Below are positions 39,701 to 47,755 of a stretch of 47,755 bases of DNA, in pieces. Numbering within the stretch: the first letter of the stretch is position 1; each line of letters begins with the position of its first letter. The DNA is from a virus, in IMG/VR virus record IMGVR_UViG_3300035701_000058, positions 1 through 47,755 of that record; one strand, given 5' to 3'. A program made the translations under genes and the position numbers. The notes below the pieces were generated by a model, which saw only the letters and a list, made by a program, of their open reading frames with translations, made no database searches and was not told the origin of the DNA.

Positions 39701-40029
39701 TATCTCACAATCCTCAGATAACATTCCTTATGGTGGTTCTCGATGGTCCCAGCCTTAATGGGAATAACCGCCAGCACTTCATAGGTTGCGCCGTCAACTA
39801 TTACCTGGTCACGTTCCGATATGTCCACATCACCGATGAACAGTTTGGCGTCAGCAATTACCACTTCGGCGCCTACCTTAAACTCTCGTGCCTGCGCCCC
39901 TGAGAGCCTGCAGAGTTGCCCTATCAGGTGGTCGTGGTATGTCTTTACTGGCTGGCCGTAGGCATCGGCAGAAATCGAACTATATTGCCTTACAGTGCAG
40001 GTTGATACCAGTAAGTCATTGAATCCCAT
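39700..40029 (-). CDS. Head-closure (stopper) protein
   Basis: This 109-residue protein starts after GAGGTAAGAG. The text FNDLLVSTCTVRQYSSISADAYGQPVKTY, then LIGQLCRLSG...KLFIGDVDISERDQVIVDGATYEVLAVIPI is typical of the stopper family (strand-rich, with ...v..d..iv.g..YeV...). It seals the portal after packaging and docks the tail. The gene order adaptor-stopper-gp10 supports the call. Confidence 0.8.
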   Translation of the reverse strand: MGFNDLLVSTCTVRQYSSISADAYGQPVKTYHDHLIGQLCRLSGAQAREFKVGAEVVIADAKLFIGDVDISERDQVIVDGATYEVLAVIPIKAGTIENHHKECYLRIVR

Positions 40030-40044
40030 CTCTTACCTCACGCA

Positions 40045-40410
40045 TCACACAGCATATTGATTATCTGTATTATTTACCAAGTCCATAGTAGCCCAGCCCA
40101 GCGCCGGCGCGATGTTAGCCGCAGCCGCTGCATCCGCTAAACTCTGCCGGTAACTCTCTCGATACTGGGTCGCCAGGGTCAACTTGTTTGACGCCGCTTT
40201 CTTCGTAAAGCCGTAATCGCCTATCTTCTCTGATTCTATGCCCTCTGTCAGATTTGCTGCCCACGACTCCAGCGCTCGAGCTGCAGCCAGCAGAACAATG
40301 TCACCCTCCATGGTTAAGAATGCCTGTATCTGGCCATCGGAGAAGTGCCGGGTGCTCTCTGTGTTATCACTTATCAGAAGCCGTACCAAATCTGTATTAG
40401 ATGCTGTCAT
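40045..40410 (-). CDS. Head-tail connector (adaptor) protein
   Basis: This is a 121-residue helical protein. It begins LVRLLISDNTESTRHFSDGQIQAFLTMEG, then LLAAARALESWAAN and YGFTKKAASNKLTLATQYRESYRQ, which matches adaptor proteins of the HK97 gp6/SPP1 gp15 type. It starts by ATGA overlap with the gene upstream. It forms a ring under the portal. Confidence 0.82.
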   Translation of the reverse strand: MTASNTDLVRLLISDNTESTRHFSDGQIQAFLTMEGDIVLLAAARALESWAANLTEGIESEKIGDYGFTKKAASNKLTLATQYRESYRQSLADAAAAANIAPALGWATMDLVNNTDNQYAV

Positions 40411-40730
40411 GCGCTTTCCTCCACAACGACCTGTACCGTTTTCGAGCCTTCCTTACTAATTACGCCCTCATAGATTTTGACTTTGCCGATATAGGTCCCA
40501 GCCACATTGAAATCTCCGGCAACTATGTCAAGGTCGACTTCTCCTGCAATACCAGAGACAAGGTCGACCCCAACAGTCCAAAGGATTGTACCGGGAGCAT
40601 ATTCATCCCAAACCACGAAGTTGAAGGTTAATCCTACTGCAGAGAGGTCGATAACCACATCATCATCATTGGTCACAATCACCCTGCGCTTATATCCAAA
40701 GTCGCCTTTATTGAATCGTAGCTCCTGCAT
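40407..40730 (-). CDS. BppU-like N-terminal domain protein
   Basis: This 107-residue protein starts after GGAGGTTGT. The pattern LRFNKGDFGYKRRVIVTNDDDVVIDLS, then TLWTVGVDLVSG and VAGTYIGKVKIYEGVISKEGSKTVQVVVEE fits the BppU N-terminal (DUF2479-like) fold: Ig-like strands with a linker to longer fibres. It sits just after the 21-residue repeat protein and may anchor it to the virion. Confidence 0.75.
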   Translation of the reverse strand: MQELRFNKGDFGYKRRVIVTNDDDVVIDLSAVGLTFNFVVWDEYAPGTILWTVGVDLVSGIAGEVDLDIVAGDFNVAGTYIGKVKIYEGVISKEGSKTVQVVVEESA

Positions 40731-40738
40731 ACAACCTC

Positions 40739-43700
40739 CTAGATGCGATTAGCTCTCCGCACCTGAATCTCGTGTTCCTTCTTCCATGTCGCAATCGTAT
40801 GTTCTTTGAGCAGGGTTTCTATCGTCTTGCTCCACCACCGGACCGTCCTGCGGAGTTGCCCCAGTTCGCCTGTAATTCCTATTACGGCTTTTATTATCTG
40901 GAGCCTGCCGATGTCTGCCATCATGGTTTGATTGAAGGCGACCTGTCCGACCTGCACAAGTATTATCTGCCCCTTATACTCTCCAATTATGTACTCGAAC
41001 GCCATACCATTCTCAGCGAGTATGACCTGAATCAAGGGGTCTTGAATCTTAATGAGTGTACCATCGAGTGAGTGTAAACCGAATAGGATTTGGAGTTTCG
41101 CAAGGTCGTTCAATATCGCGGTATCGGTTATCCCCTGCGCCGCAAGGATAACCTGCTCCAGCATCTCGACCGGAGTGGCTGGGGTATAGACTATCGTGAT
41201 GGTTTGGTTGACTATGATTAAAACGAGCTGTCCTGTTTCGAGGAATGTGCCAAGGTCAGCATTCCCTTGAACCACAATGATAATCTGGCCATCAGCACCC
41301 AAGAAGGTTGCGGCATCTGACTCGCCCTGTACTGCTAAAATCGTCTGGAGCTTGCCTGTATCACTGAACACGGCATAGGGAGTCAGGATACCATTCTCGC
41401 CCAGCACTACCTGAAGATGTGGAGCTTCCAGCCAAGTCGCGTTATCTATCTCGGCATGGTCAACGACTATGGTTTGAAGTTTACCTAATTCTGCTGCAGT
41501 ATGCAGATCGGCCTCGGTTTGCGTAACTATCACTTCCTGAATCTTATCCAGTTCGTTAGCTGTAAGTGAACTCAAAACACCATTGGCGACGTTAATTATG
41601 ATAAGTGCTATCTCCTCGCCACCGGCCATAAAGACGTCAGCGACTAATTGTATAACATCAATGATTTGCAATCTCTCCGTATCGAGGAAGATTGCCAAAT
41701 CTGTAGTGCCGAGTGTGGCAAGGAGTGTGACTACTGCCCCAAGCTCTGCCAAGATACGATTCTCTGCCTCACCATCTACAGCCAGGATGATTTGCAGTAG
41801 GCCTGTCTCGATACGAGAAATATCAGCCGTTATGTCTTGCTCGGCAAGAATGACCTGTAATCGTTCCGTATCAAGCCAAATAGCATTGTCAACTTCCGCT
41901 TGAATAGTGAGGATTATTTCGAGCTTGCCCAACTCTACCATAGGTTGCAGGTCGGATTCTCCGTGAGCGACTAAGACCTCCTGAACCTTATCACGCTCAT
42001 TCGCCGTCTGCATATCTAGGGTTCCCTGCGATACAGTAATAACGATGAGCGCGACTTCTTCCCCGCCTGCCATGAGCAGATCGGAGGCTCCCTGTTCGAC
42101 CAGAACTATTTGCAGCTTCATGGTATCGAGGAATATCCCCACGCTCGATTGTTCGCTGACCACAACTATTGGTATCGCAGCCGTGGGCTCCAGATAAGTG
42201 ACTTGATATGCGATGTCGTTCAACGCAAGAATGACCTGCAGCAATTCGGTATCAATGCGGAGCATACCTGCCGCAATATCGTGAACCGTAACTATTGTAA
42301 TTGGCTTCTCGGTATCGAGGAAAGTCACAAGGTCGGAGTTTATCTGCAGGGCTCTTATCTCAACGACCTTGCCCAGCTCCGGCCAGACCGCGACCTGCGA
42401 GATTCCCTGAACGGCAAGGATTATTTCTAATTGGTCGAGTTCTTTTCGAGTTATGAGAGTAGTCAAACCCTGCTCGGCGACAATGATAATGTCCTTGCCA
42501 GAATCTACCATGTCCTGACGGTCGGCTTCGGTTTGTATCGCAAACAGGACTTGTAAAAGACCAGTCTCCATCTTGTAGGCTTCGTCGACTAAGAGCCCTT
42601 GCATAACAAGAACGGTCTGGAGCCGACCTGGATAATCTTGCAAGTCATAACTGTAGAGCTGGTCAATCATTATGGCTATATCGCTTGCGCCTGCGGTAGC
42701 CAGAATGACCTGCTCCTTGCCTGTTTCGTCGATGGCCGGGTACCAGATAATCCATGTGTCACTCTCACCTTGAACGGCGAGAATTACTTGAAGCGTTTCA
42801 AGACCCAAGAACGTCGCAAGGTCGACTTCCGCAACTTCAACTTTGATTACTTGTTCCGGAGTATCTACGCGAATGATAACCGTGGCGACCGCGTGTTCAG
42901 CCAAGAGAACTTGGAGTAATGCAAACTCCGTATATGCCTTGGTGTCTGCTTCACCGTCGACAACCAGAATCACAATCTCGTGTTCTGTCTCGTTGATAAG
43001 ATAGCCTGCTACTGGCATACCTTGTTCGACGATGATTGTTTCCTCTGCGGCCTCGACCATTATTAGCTGGTCATAGTTCCACTGGGCGCATCTAACTAAG
43101 ATAAGCTGCATTGTGGCGAGCATGATTTGATTATCAGTCTCACCATCTGCGGCCAGAATGACCTGCTCCTGTGCGTCAAGAGGCCAGAAGCGCCAAGCTA
43201 TCAGGTCGTGTTCAACAACGATAACCTGCGTGAGTCCTATCTCGTTAATCGCCGAGAGCTGGTCAGTCTTACCTTGGGCAGCGAGAATCACCTGGAGCTT
43301 TGCCGTATCAAGGAATATACATAGGTCTGACTCGGTTTGGTCGACCAGTAGAACCTGCAGCTTTGCGGTATCGAGAAATGTTAGTCCATCCAGAACTCCC
43401 TGAATCGAGAGTAGAATCTGCAGCTTTTGAGTTTCTGAGAAAACGAGCAGGTCGCTACGCTCTTGGTCAACGCGGATTGCGATCACCTTGCCAAGTTCGT
43501 TAATGGTTCGAAGTGTGGTAAGTCCTTGTTCGGCTAACACTATTTGGAGCTTGGCGAGGTCGGTAAAGCTACACAGGGCCATTATCCCCTGCGCTACTAC
43601 AACTTCTTGAACCTTCTCGGTATCAAGCCATGTTGCTTGGGTAGTGATTGCCTGCGCTACTAATATCGTTTGGGTCTTGGCGGTTTCGGCAACTATCCTC

Positions 43701-43924
43701 TGCTCCGCGATACCCTGTGCAGCTACCACTGTTTGAATCAAGCCAGTGTCCTTGAGGGTAGCTTGGTCGGCCACGCCATGCGCGGCAACGATAGTTACAG
43801 TTAAGCCTGTCTCATCATAGACTACATTTGGTACGGCATAACCGTTCTCGTTGAGATGGTCAATTACAGAAAAGCCAAACTCATCAAGAATAGTTATTAC
43901 AGCATATCCAAATTCGTCAATCAT
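40739..43924 (-). CDS. 1061-residue protein built of about 48 21-residue repeats
   Basis: The protein opens with three short DEFGYAV-type repeats and ends in a basic helical tail (WWSKTIETLLKEHT). Between them lies a tandem repeat of about 21 residues, D-T-x-K-L-Q-V-I-L-A-x-Q-G-x-x-D-x-x-x-F-L, with about 48 copies. Only occasional units are 20-25 long. The strand LQVILAVQG alternates with a TFLDT turn, suggesting a beta-solenoid or a stack of short strands. No signal peptide or membrane segment is seen. It starts two bases after the end of the giant adhesin. I know of no family with this repeat. A head- or tail-attached fibre is likely. Confidence 0.9.
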   Translation of the reverse strand: MIDEFGYAVITILDEFGFSVIDHLNENGYAVPNVVYDETGLTVTIVAAHGVADQATLKDTGLIQTVVAAQGIAEQRIVAETAKTQTILVAQAITTQATWLDTEKVQEVVVAQGIMALCSFTDLAKLQIVLAEQGLTTLRTINELGKVIAIRVDQERSDLLVFSETQKLQILLSIQGVLDGLTFLDTAKLQVLLVDQTESDLCIFLDTAKLQVILAAQGKTDQLSAINEIGLTQVIVVEHDLIAWRFWPLDAQEQVILAADGETDNQIMLATMQLILVRCAQWNYDQLIMVEAAEETIIVEQGMPVAGYLINETEHEIVILVVDGEADTKAYTEFALLQVLLAEHAVATVIIRVDTPEQVIKVEVAEVDLATFLGLETLQVILAVQGESDTWIIWYPAIDETGKEQVILATAGASDIAIMIDQLYSYDLQDYPGRLQTVLVMQGLLVDEAYKMETGLLQVLFAIQTEADRQDMVDSGKDIIIVAEQGLTTLITRKELDQLEIILAVQGISQVAVWPELGKVVEIRALQINSDLVTFLDTEKPITIVTVHDIAAGMLRIDTELLQVILALNDIAYQVTYLEPTAAIPIVVVSEQSSVGIFLDTMKLQIVLVEQGASDLLMAGGEEVALIVITVSQGTLDMQTANERDKVQEVLVAHGESDLQPMVELGKLEIILTIQAEVDNAIWLDTERLQVILAEQDITADISRIETGLLQIILAVDGEAENRILAELGAVVTLLATLGTTDLAIFLDTERLQIIDVIQLVADVFMAGGEEIALIIINVANGVLSSLTANELDKIQEVIVTQTEADLHTAAELGKLQTIVVDHAEIDNATWLEAPHLQVVLGENGILTPYAVFSDTGKLQTILAVQGESDAATFLGADGQIIIVVQGNADLGTFLETGQLVLIIVNQTITIVYTPATPVEMLEQVILAAQGITDTAILNDLAKLQILFGLHSLDGTLIKIQDPLIQVILAENGMAFEYIIGEYKGQIILVQVGQVAFNQTMMADIGRLQIIKAVIGITGELGQLRRTVRWWSKTIETLLKEHTIATWKKEHEIQVRRANRI

Positions 43925-43925
43925 T

Positions 43926-46900
43926 TTAATAAATCATTCCCCCGCCTGACGTAGACACATTGCGCCTGTGAACTCCCAGAACAGTGAACGTAATCGTTAC
44001 TTCTTCGTAACCGCCTACAGGGTCAGTTCCAAATACCATACTAGCAACATAGACCCCTGCGCTGAGTGAACTACCTATCTCTAATTTCGCTTCCCACAAT
44101 GTAGACTCATCATGTATGACCATTGTAACCCAATCCTGTGCTGTATTGCCTAGCACCAGTCCTTCATCATAATCATCACCCTCCTTGAACAAAGTCAGCC
44201 TCACTTCGTCTTTGGCTGGCGCAGTAGCAACGACATTGGCAGTTGCGCCGTTCACAAAATCCGTTACCATAACCGTAATAGCGTCCAGTGTAAATAAACT
44301 AAGATTAGTCGTATTCCCTAGACAGTCATCACCTTCCAATACCCACGGACTAGGTTCAGCACCTTTGCCCCAATATACAGTAGAGAACTCCACTATCCCC
44401 AAGACCCAAGACGAAGGTGTATTGGAGATATCAGGCAAATAGAAACTCAACTCCTCGCCATATACCCACTCGCCGTCTGAGGCGTTCCCAGAAGCTCTGA
44501 AATATATCAAACCACCAGCCACTAAGTCAGTAGCCACGTGGTCAAAGGTTTCATCCTTGACTAAATCCTCCTCATCACATAACCCATAGTAAGTGTAATC
44601 AGTCTCATTATAGGGTGTATTCTCTGGATTTGCGTAGCCCACGATATCCCAGACAAAAGCTACGTGCTTCGCTCCACTCGTACCTGTTGCCTGACCATTC
44701 AAAGTAGCGTTATGACTGAGTATGCTGGTGGCAGCTAGGGTAACTATGCTAAAACTGTATTCGGCTTCGGTAGCTTCTCCTACTACTGGCTCAACAGTCA
44801 GCCATTCTCTGACCCTCCAGTTATTGAAACAGCCATTGGAATCTTTTGTAGCCAACCCCGCCTTCCACGGTGAGGTGGTATAAGTTGCATCTGTGACATT
44901 AAATGCCAGTACCCAATTATCACCCCAGAGAGAATACCATACCTTGAAATTATTGCCATCGCATTGTACCCTCAGCCTAGCAGGAAATCCTATTTGAAGC
45001 TGTGGGGCAGGATAGTTAGGGATACTTACAGCCGTAGCCAAAGACGTTAGGCTTGAGCCAGTAAACTTAAATAACCTGCATTGAGGAGCACCCGAATTGT
45101 AGTACAAGTCTGCATAATATCCTGTATCTGCGGCTGAGGAGTACCTGAAGATTATGCCAGCATTCGAGTCTCCTGCGTCTGCCCCAGGAAACACTTCGGC
45201 AATTATCTCAGCGTTCGTAAAAGTCTTGTTATTCAGGTAACTCTTATAGAATCCTGCACTTGTGGTATTCTGCTTATATTTATTGTCAAGGTTCGCAGGT
45301 ATCCACGTTCCATCGAGTGTCGCCGATTTTAATGTAAGTATCCAGTCAGGAATCCATCGAGCAACAGGTGTCTGTGGTACATCTGTTATAGAGGTAGTAG
45401 CTACCGTCATATACCATCCTGTTTCAGCAGGATAAACTTCTGGAGTTCTCATCAACGCTGAACTAGCCCAAGGTGGCAAATCAGATAAGCTAACATTAAC
45501 AAGACTGCTCCAATGCCCCGCACCTGGGAATGCGTATAAGTCGCCATCCATCTTAGAGTATGATATCTGAAACAGAGGCCCTGAACCTACGCAAAACAGA
45601 TACCAATACTGAGAACCATCATATTCAATACGGAAGTCCTCGAAATAAGACCCGAAATTAGCTATAGTCGCATCTGCTGTGAATCCAGCCGTAGTCCAGT
45701 TCTCAGGAGCTAACGAAGTATGGTCGCACTCCAAAAGCCCGCCAGCGGCAGAAAAAGCATAGTAAACACCATTGTATGGCACTACGTAATGGCTAAAAGT
45801 ATTGTGGTCTAGCAGAAATGGACTATATGGGTTTCTGGTGTATGTTTCAAAATCATCTGTGTATAGCAAGTCCATGCCGTAGTTAGCCTGTGTACCTCCA
45901 GGGGTACTCACGCCATTTATATAAACCCTTGTTCCCTCTTTCCATATCTGGTCTACCCAGTCACCTGGGAATAGATGCTCCCTATTTCCGATAGTGTAGG
46001 CTAATTCGCTAGGTTGAAACTCCTCAATTAACGATGTTCCGAAACTCTTGAATGCACGATATGGATTCGGCCAACTCGCTGCGACAGCTTCCCAAAGTGG
46101 TTGGGTGAACAGCATCATATAGCCATCTTCCCACGGCACGATGCTGTTCTGCCTTGCCCACAATCCTGCTCTATATGACCCTGTATTGCCAACAGTACCA
46201 GCTTTAAGTAGCGGGTCGCCTACCTCATCTTGCACCCATGAACCTGTCACTGAAGTCCAATTACTTACAGAAGAATAATCATCAAAAGAGTTACTGCTAT
46301 CTTGGAACACTTCACTCCCAGATTGATATTCCGTGATAGTATCGAGTTCAAAATTACCGTAAAAGACTTGTATGTACCTATTGTAGTTAAGGTTCTCGGT
46401 TGTCCTTACTACTACCTGCAGGGAGTATCCTGGCTGTTTTGTCAACTGAGTCAATGGGTCAGGCCACCAGTAGAGAGGTGCGCCTTCGTTGTCCGCAAAG
46501 ATTATATCGTAGTACGTGTTATTGCCAGCATCTATATCTCCCCAATGAAAACAGCGGTCATTCAGAAACATCGTTCCAAGTTTGGGATATGTTATATCAG
46601 GGAATACTACATAAGGAGGGGATTCAATCTCGGTAGCTACAGCAATCCAGTCTATAGAAATAAGACCATAATCAGTTGTCGCTGTTCCCACAAATATCTT
46701 ATGTGGTTCATCTTGAGTGGGAACATTCGCTGGGGCCCAAAGAGTTTCAAATAAATCATCACAACTCCCCCGTCTGCAATATACATCTGGCTCCCACCAA
46801 TAATCTCTTGATACCGCATATCTGTACATCGTATCGAACTTATTTATCTCAATTACAAAAGGCGTTGCACCAAATGCAGAGATTTTGACAGTTTTCCCCA

Positions 46901-47755
46901 CATCATTATTATTAAATGCCCACTGATAAGTTGGGCAAAGGGAATCATCTATATCTATTCCAGAAGACATTAAGGCATAGGTCTTACTTCCTGCGGAAAA
47001 ATTATTGTTATCAGTCATTCCTGCGGAACTGCCTATGAATGAATAACCTGTAATCATGGCAAGAAAACGAAAATCGGTTATCGTGAAATCAGTGGTAGTG
47101 GCTATGCCTTCAGTACCCGTTATATCAGAATCTACAGTAAGAATTGACGAGGCTACAGAAACAGCAGGAGTTGTACCAATAGGGTCAGCCGACCAATCCG
47201 TATAGTTACCTAAGAACTGGGTCAGATTAGACACAGAGGTAGTGAATGGTTCAAAGTAAGCAAATACATTATCTGGTGAGAAATTAGAAGATTGCGTATT
47301 CCAATCTGGGTCAAAGAAATAAGAGAAGGTATAGTCTGTATCGGCGCTCAGACCTGCTGGCAGCAGAAGCCAGTATTTACTTATTCCTGAAGGAAATCCA
47401 GGGCTATCGGTATAGGTTTGCAGCCAATAATACATAGAGTTATTACCGTTCGTTTCGGCAAACTCTACTGTAGAACCATTACCAGCACCAGAGCCAGCGA
47501 AGTAACCACCATTACATAAACTCGATGTATCTATTTTGATTGGCAGAGCATAGGCAGCAGCTAAAGCCTCGTGAGTATGTATCACGAAGTCAACTTTGGC
47601 ATTCGCCGTCTTTCCGTTTACAGACCATGTTCCTTCCTGAACAGTCGGCTCACCCCTGAACAGATTTACATAGACCTTGAAATCGTCTGGAGTTCCTGCG
47701 CTTCCAGTGATAGGTAGTCCCTTGCCGTATTTGTATCCCGCTGGCCACCCTGTAA
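43926..47755 (-). CDS. Giant secreted modular adhesin, C-terminal part (continues across the circular seam)
   Basis: This is the continuation of the gene that begins at 4539. The stop is at 43926; the frame is still open at the window edge. In the numbering of the full protein, a DUF2341-like segment lies near 1206-1287 (DIIFADNEGAPLYWW...IQVFYGN). A five-bladed-propeller-like region, resembling GH43-type proteins, follows near 1356-1646 (LLYTDDFETYTRNPYSPFLL, VPYNGVYYAF). A laminin/LamG-like jelly-roll lies near 1651-1811 (GIIFRYSSAADTGYYADLYY), and another FN3-like module near 1820-1926. Residue 1490 is Ala here and Val in the left copy. A start at the GTG at 47585 has no support. Confidence 0.9.
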   Translation of the reverse strand, partial: TGWPAGYKYGKGLPITGSAGTPDDFKVYVNLFRGEPTVQEGTWSVNGKTANAKVDFVIHTHEALAAAYALPIKIDTSSLCNGGYFAGSGAGNGSTVEFAETNGNNSMYYWLQTYTDSPGFPSGISKYWLLLPAGLSADTDYTFSYFFDPDWNTQSSNFSPDNVFAYFEPFTTSVSNLTQFLGNYTDWSADPIGTTPAVSVASSILTVDSDITGTEGIATTTDFTITDFRFLAMITGYSFIGSSAGMTDNNNFSAGSKTYALMSSGIDIDDSLCPTYQWAFNNNDVGKTVKISAFGATPFVIEINKFDTMYRYAVSRDYWWEPDVYCRRGSCDDLFETLWAPANVPTQDEPHKIFVGTATTDYGLISIDWIAVATEIESPPYVVFPDITYPKLGTMFLNDRCFHWGDIDAGNNTYYDIIFADNEGAPLYWWPDPLTQLTKQPGYSLQVVVRTTENLNYNRYIQVFYGNFELDTITEYQSGSEVFQDSSNSFDDYSSVSNWTSVTGSWVQDEVGDPLLKAGTVGNTGSYRAGLWARQNSIVPWEDGYMMLFTQPLWEAVAASWPNPYRAFKSFGTSLIEEFQPSELAYTIGNREHLFPGDWVDQIWKEGTRVYINGVSTPGGTQANYGMDLLYTDDFETYTRNPYSPFLLDHNTFSHYVVPYNGVYYAFSAAGGLLECDHTSLAPENWTTAGFTADATIANFGSYFEDFRIEYDGSQYWYLFCVGSGPLFQISYSKMDGDLYAFPGAGHWSSLVNVSLSDLPPWASSALMRTPEVYPAETGWYMTVATTSITDVPQTPVARWIPDWILTLKSATLDGTWIPANLDNKYKQNTTSAGFYKSYLNNKTFTNAEIIAEVFPGADAGDSNAGIIFRYSSAADTGYYADLYYNSGAPQCRLFKFTGSSLTSLATAVSIPNYPAPQLQIGFPARLRVQCDGNNFKVWYSLWGDNWVLAFNVTDATYTTSPWKAGLATKDSNGCFNNWRVREWLTVEPVVGEATEAEYSFSIVTLAATSILSHNATLNGQATGTSGAKHVAFVWDIVGYANPENTPYNETDYTYYGLCDEEDLVKDETFDHVATDLVAGGLIYFRASGNASDGEWVYGEELSFYLPDISNTPSSWVLGIVEFSTVYWGKGAEPSPWVLEGDDCLGNTTNLSLFTLDAITVMVTDFVNGATANVVATAPAKDEVRLTLFKEGDDYDEGLVLGNTAQDWVTMVIHDESTLWEAKLEIGSSLSAGVYVASMVFGTDPVGGYEEVTITFTVLGVHRRNVSTSGGGMIY
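45675..47755. repeat. Terminal redundancy, right copy (circular overlap)
   Basis: This is the second copy of bases 1-2081. The only difference found is G at 45745 where the left copy has A. It shows that the assembled sequence closes on itself. Confidence 0.95.

Noticed and set aside
40739-43924. CRISPR array or other DNA-level repeat
   Set aside because: The repeats are conserved as amino acids at a 21-residue period with divergent bases, not as identical DNA units with spacers.
43926-47585. Stand-alone 1219-residue gene starting at the GTG at 47585
   Set aside because: The frame is open upstream through the seam to an ATG with a signal peptide and a TAATG overlap; the GTG has no ribosome binding site.
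1-47755. Diversity-generating retroelement acting on the adhesin or repeat protein
   Set aside because: No reverse transcriptase gene and no template/variable repeat pair were seen.
1-47755. tRNA genes, integrase and attachment site
   Set aside because: I looked for cloverleaf-like segments and tyrosine or serine recombinase motifs in the predicted proteins and found none that I could support.

Overview
The window is the genome of a tailed double-stranded DNA bacteriophage, most likely a siphovirus: there is a tape measure and a tail tube gene but no sheath. Bases 1-2081 recur at 45675-47755 with a single difference, so the window is a circular, or circularly permuted, 45,674-bp unit carried slightly past one full turn. 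A 2095-codon gene runs across the seam. Nearly every gene lies on the minus strand, usually behind an AGGAGG-type ribosome binding site, and many neighbours are coupled through TAATG or ATGA overlaps. This points to a bacterial host. The host group cannot be read from the sequence; secreted proteins built of DNRLRE and FN3-like modules suggest an environmental bacterium. No tRNA gene, CRISPR array, integrase, DNA polymerase or reverse transcriptase was seen.

Transcription on the minus strand runs from high to low coordinates and falls into two blocks. The early block (28.5 kb down to 17.7 kb) opens with a near-consensus promoter that drives an apparently leaderless Cro/CI-type regulator. It continues with small genes, a phiC31 gp3-like protein, a DnaD-type replication initiator, an ArpU/RinA-like helix-turn-helix protein, a methyltransferase with four SPPY motifs, a nuclease-like protein, an ASCH-like protein, a PAPS-reductase-family protein, an HNH protein, a phage Dam, a DUF1064 protein and zinc-binding proteins. 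It ends at a palindrome and a terminator near 17.65 kb.

The late block (17.6 kb down to 1, then 45674 down to 28591) starts with a ParB-methyltransferase fusion and the two terminase subunits. Portal, MuF-like protein, protease/scaffold, DUF2190 decoration protein and major capsid protein follow. Then come a short membrane/secreted cassette, the giant secreted modular protein and a 1061-residue protein made almost wholly of a 21-residue repeat. Neck genes, the tail tube, frameshifted tail chaperones, the tape measure, tail-tip genes and a candidate lysis cassette close the block, with a terminator at 28.5 kb.

The main departures from a standard siphovirus plan are: (i) about 9.5 kb of giant secreted and 21-residue-repeat protein set between capsid and neck genes; (ii) a plus-strand zinc-ribbon moron with its own promoter and palindromic operator inside the head operon; (iii) terminator-like hairpins and a three-codon minigene inside the late operon; (iv) a tape measure whose C-terminus has been expanded into about twelve tandem repeats. 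Functions given for families are from recognition of motifs by eye, not from database searches.
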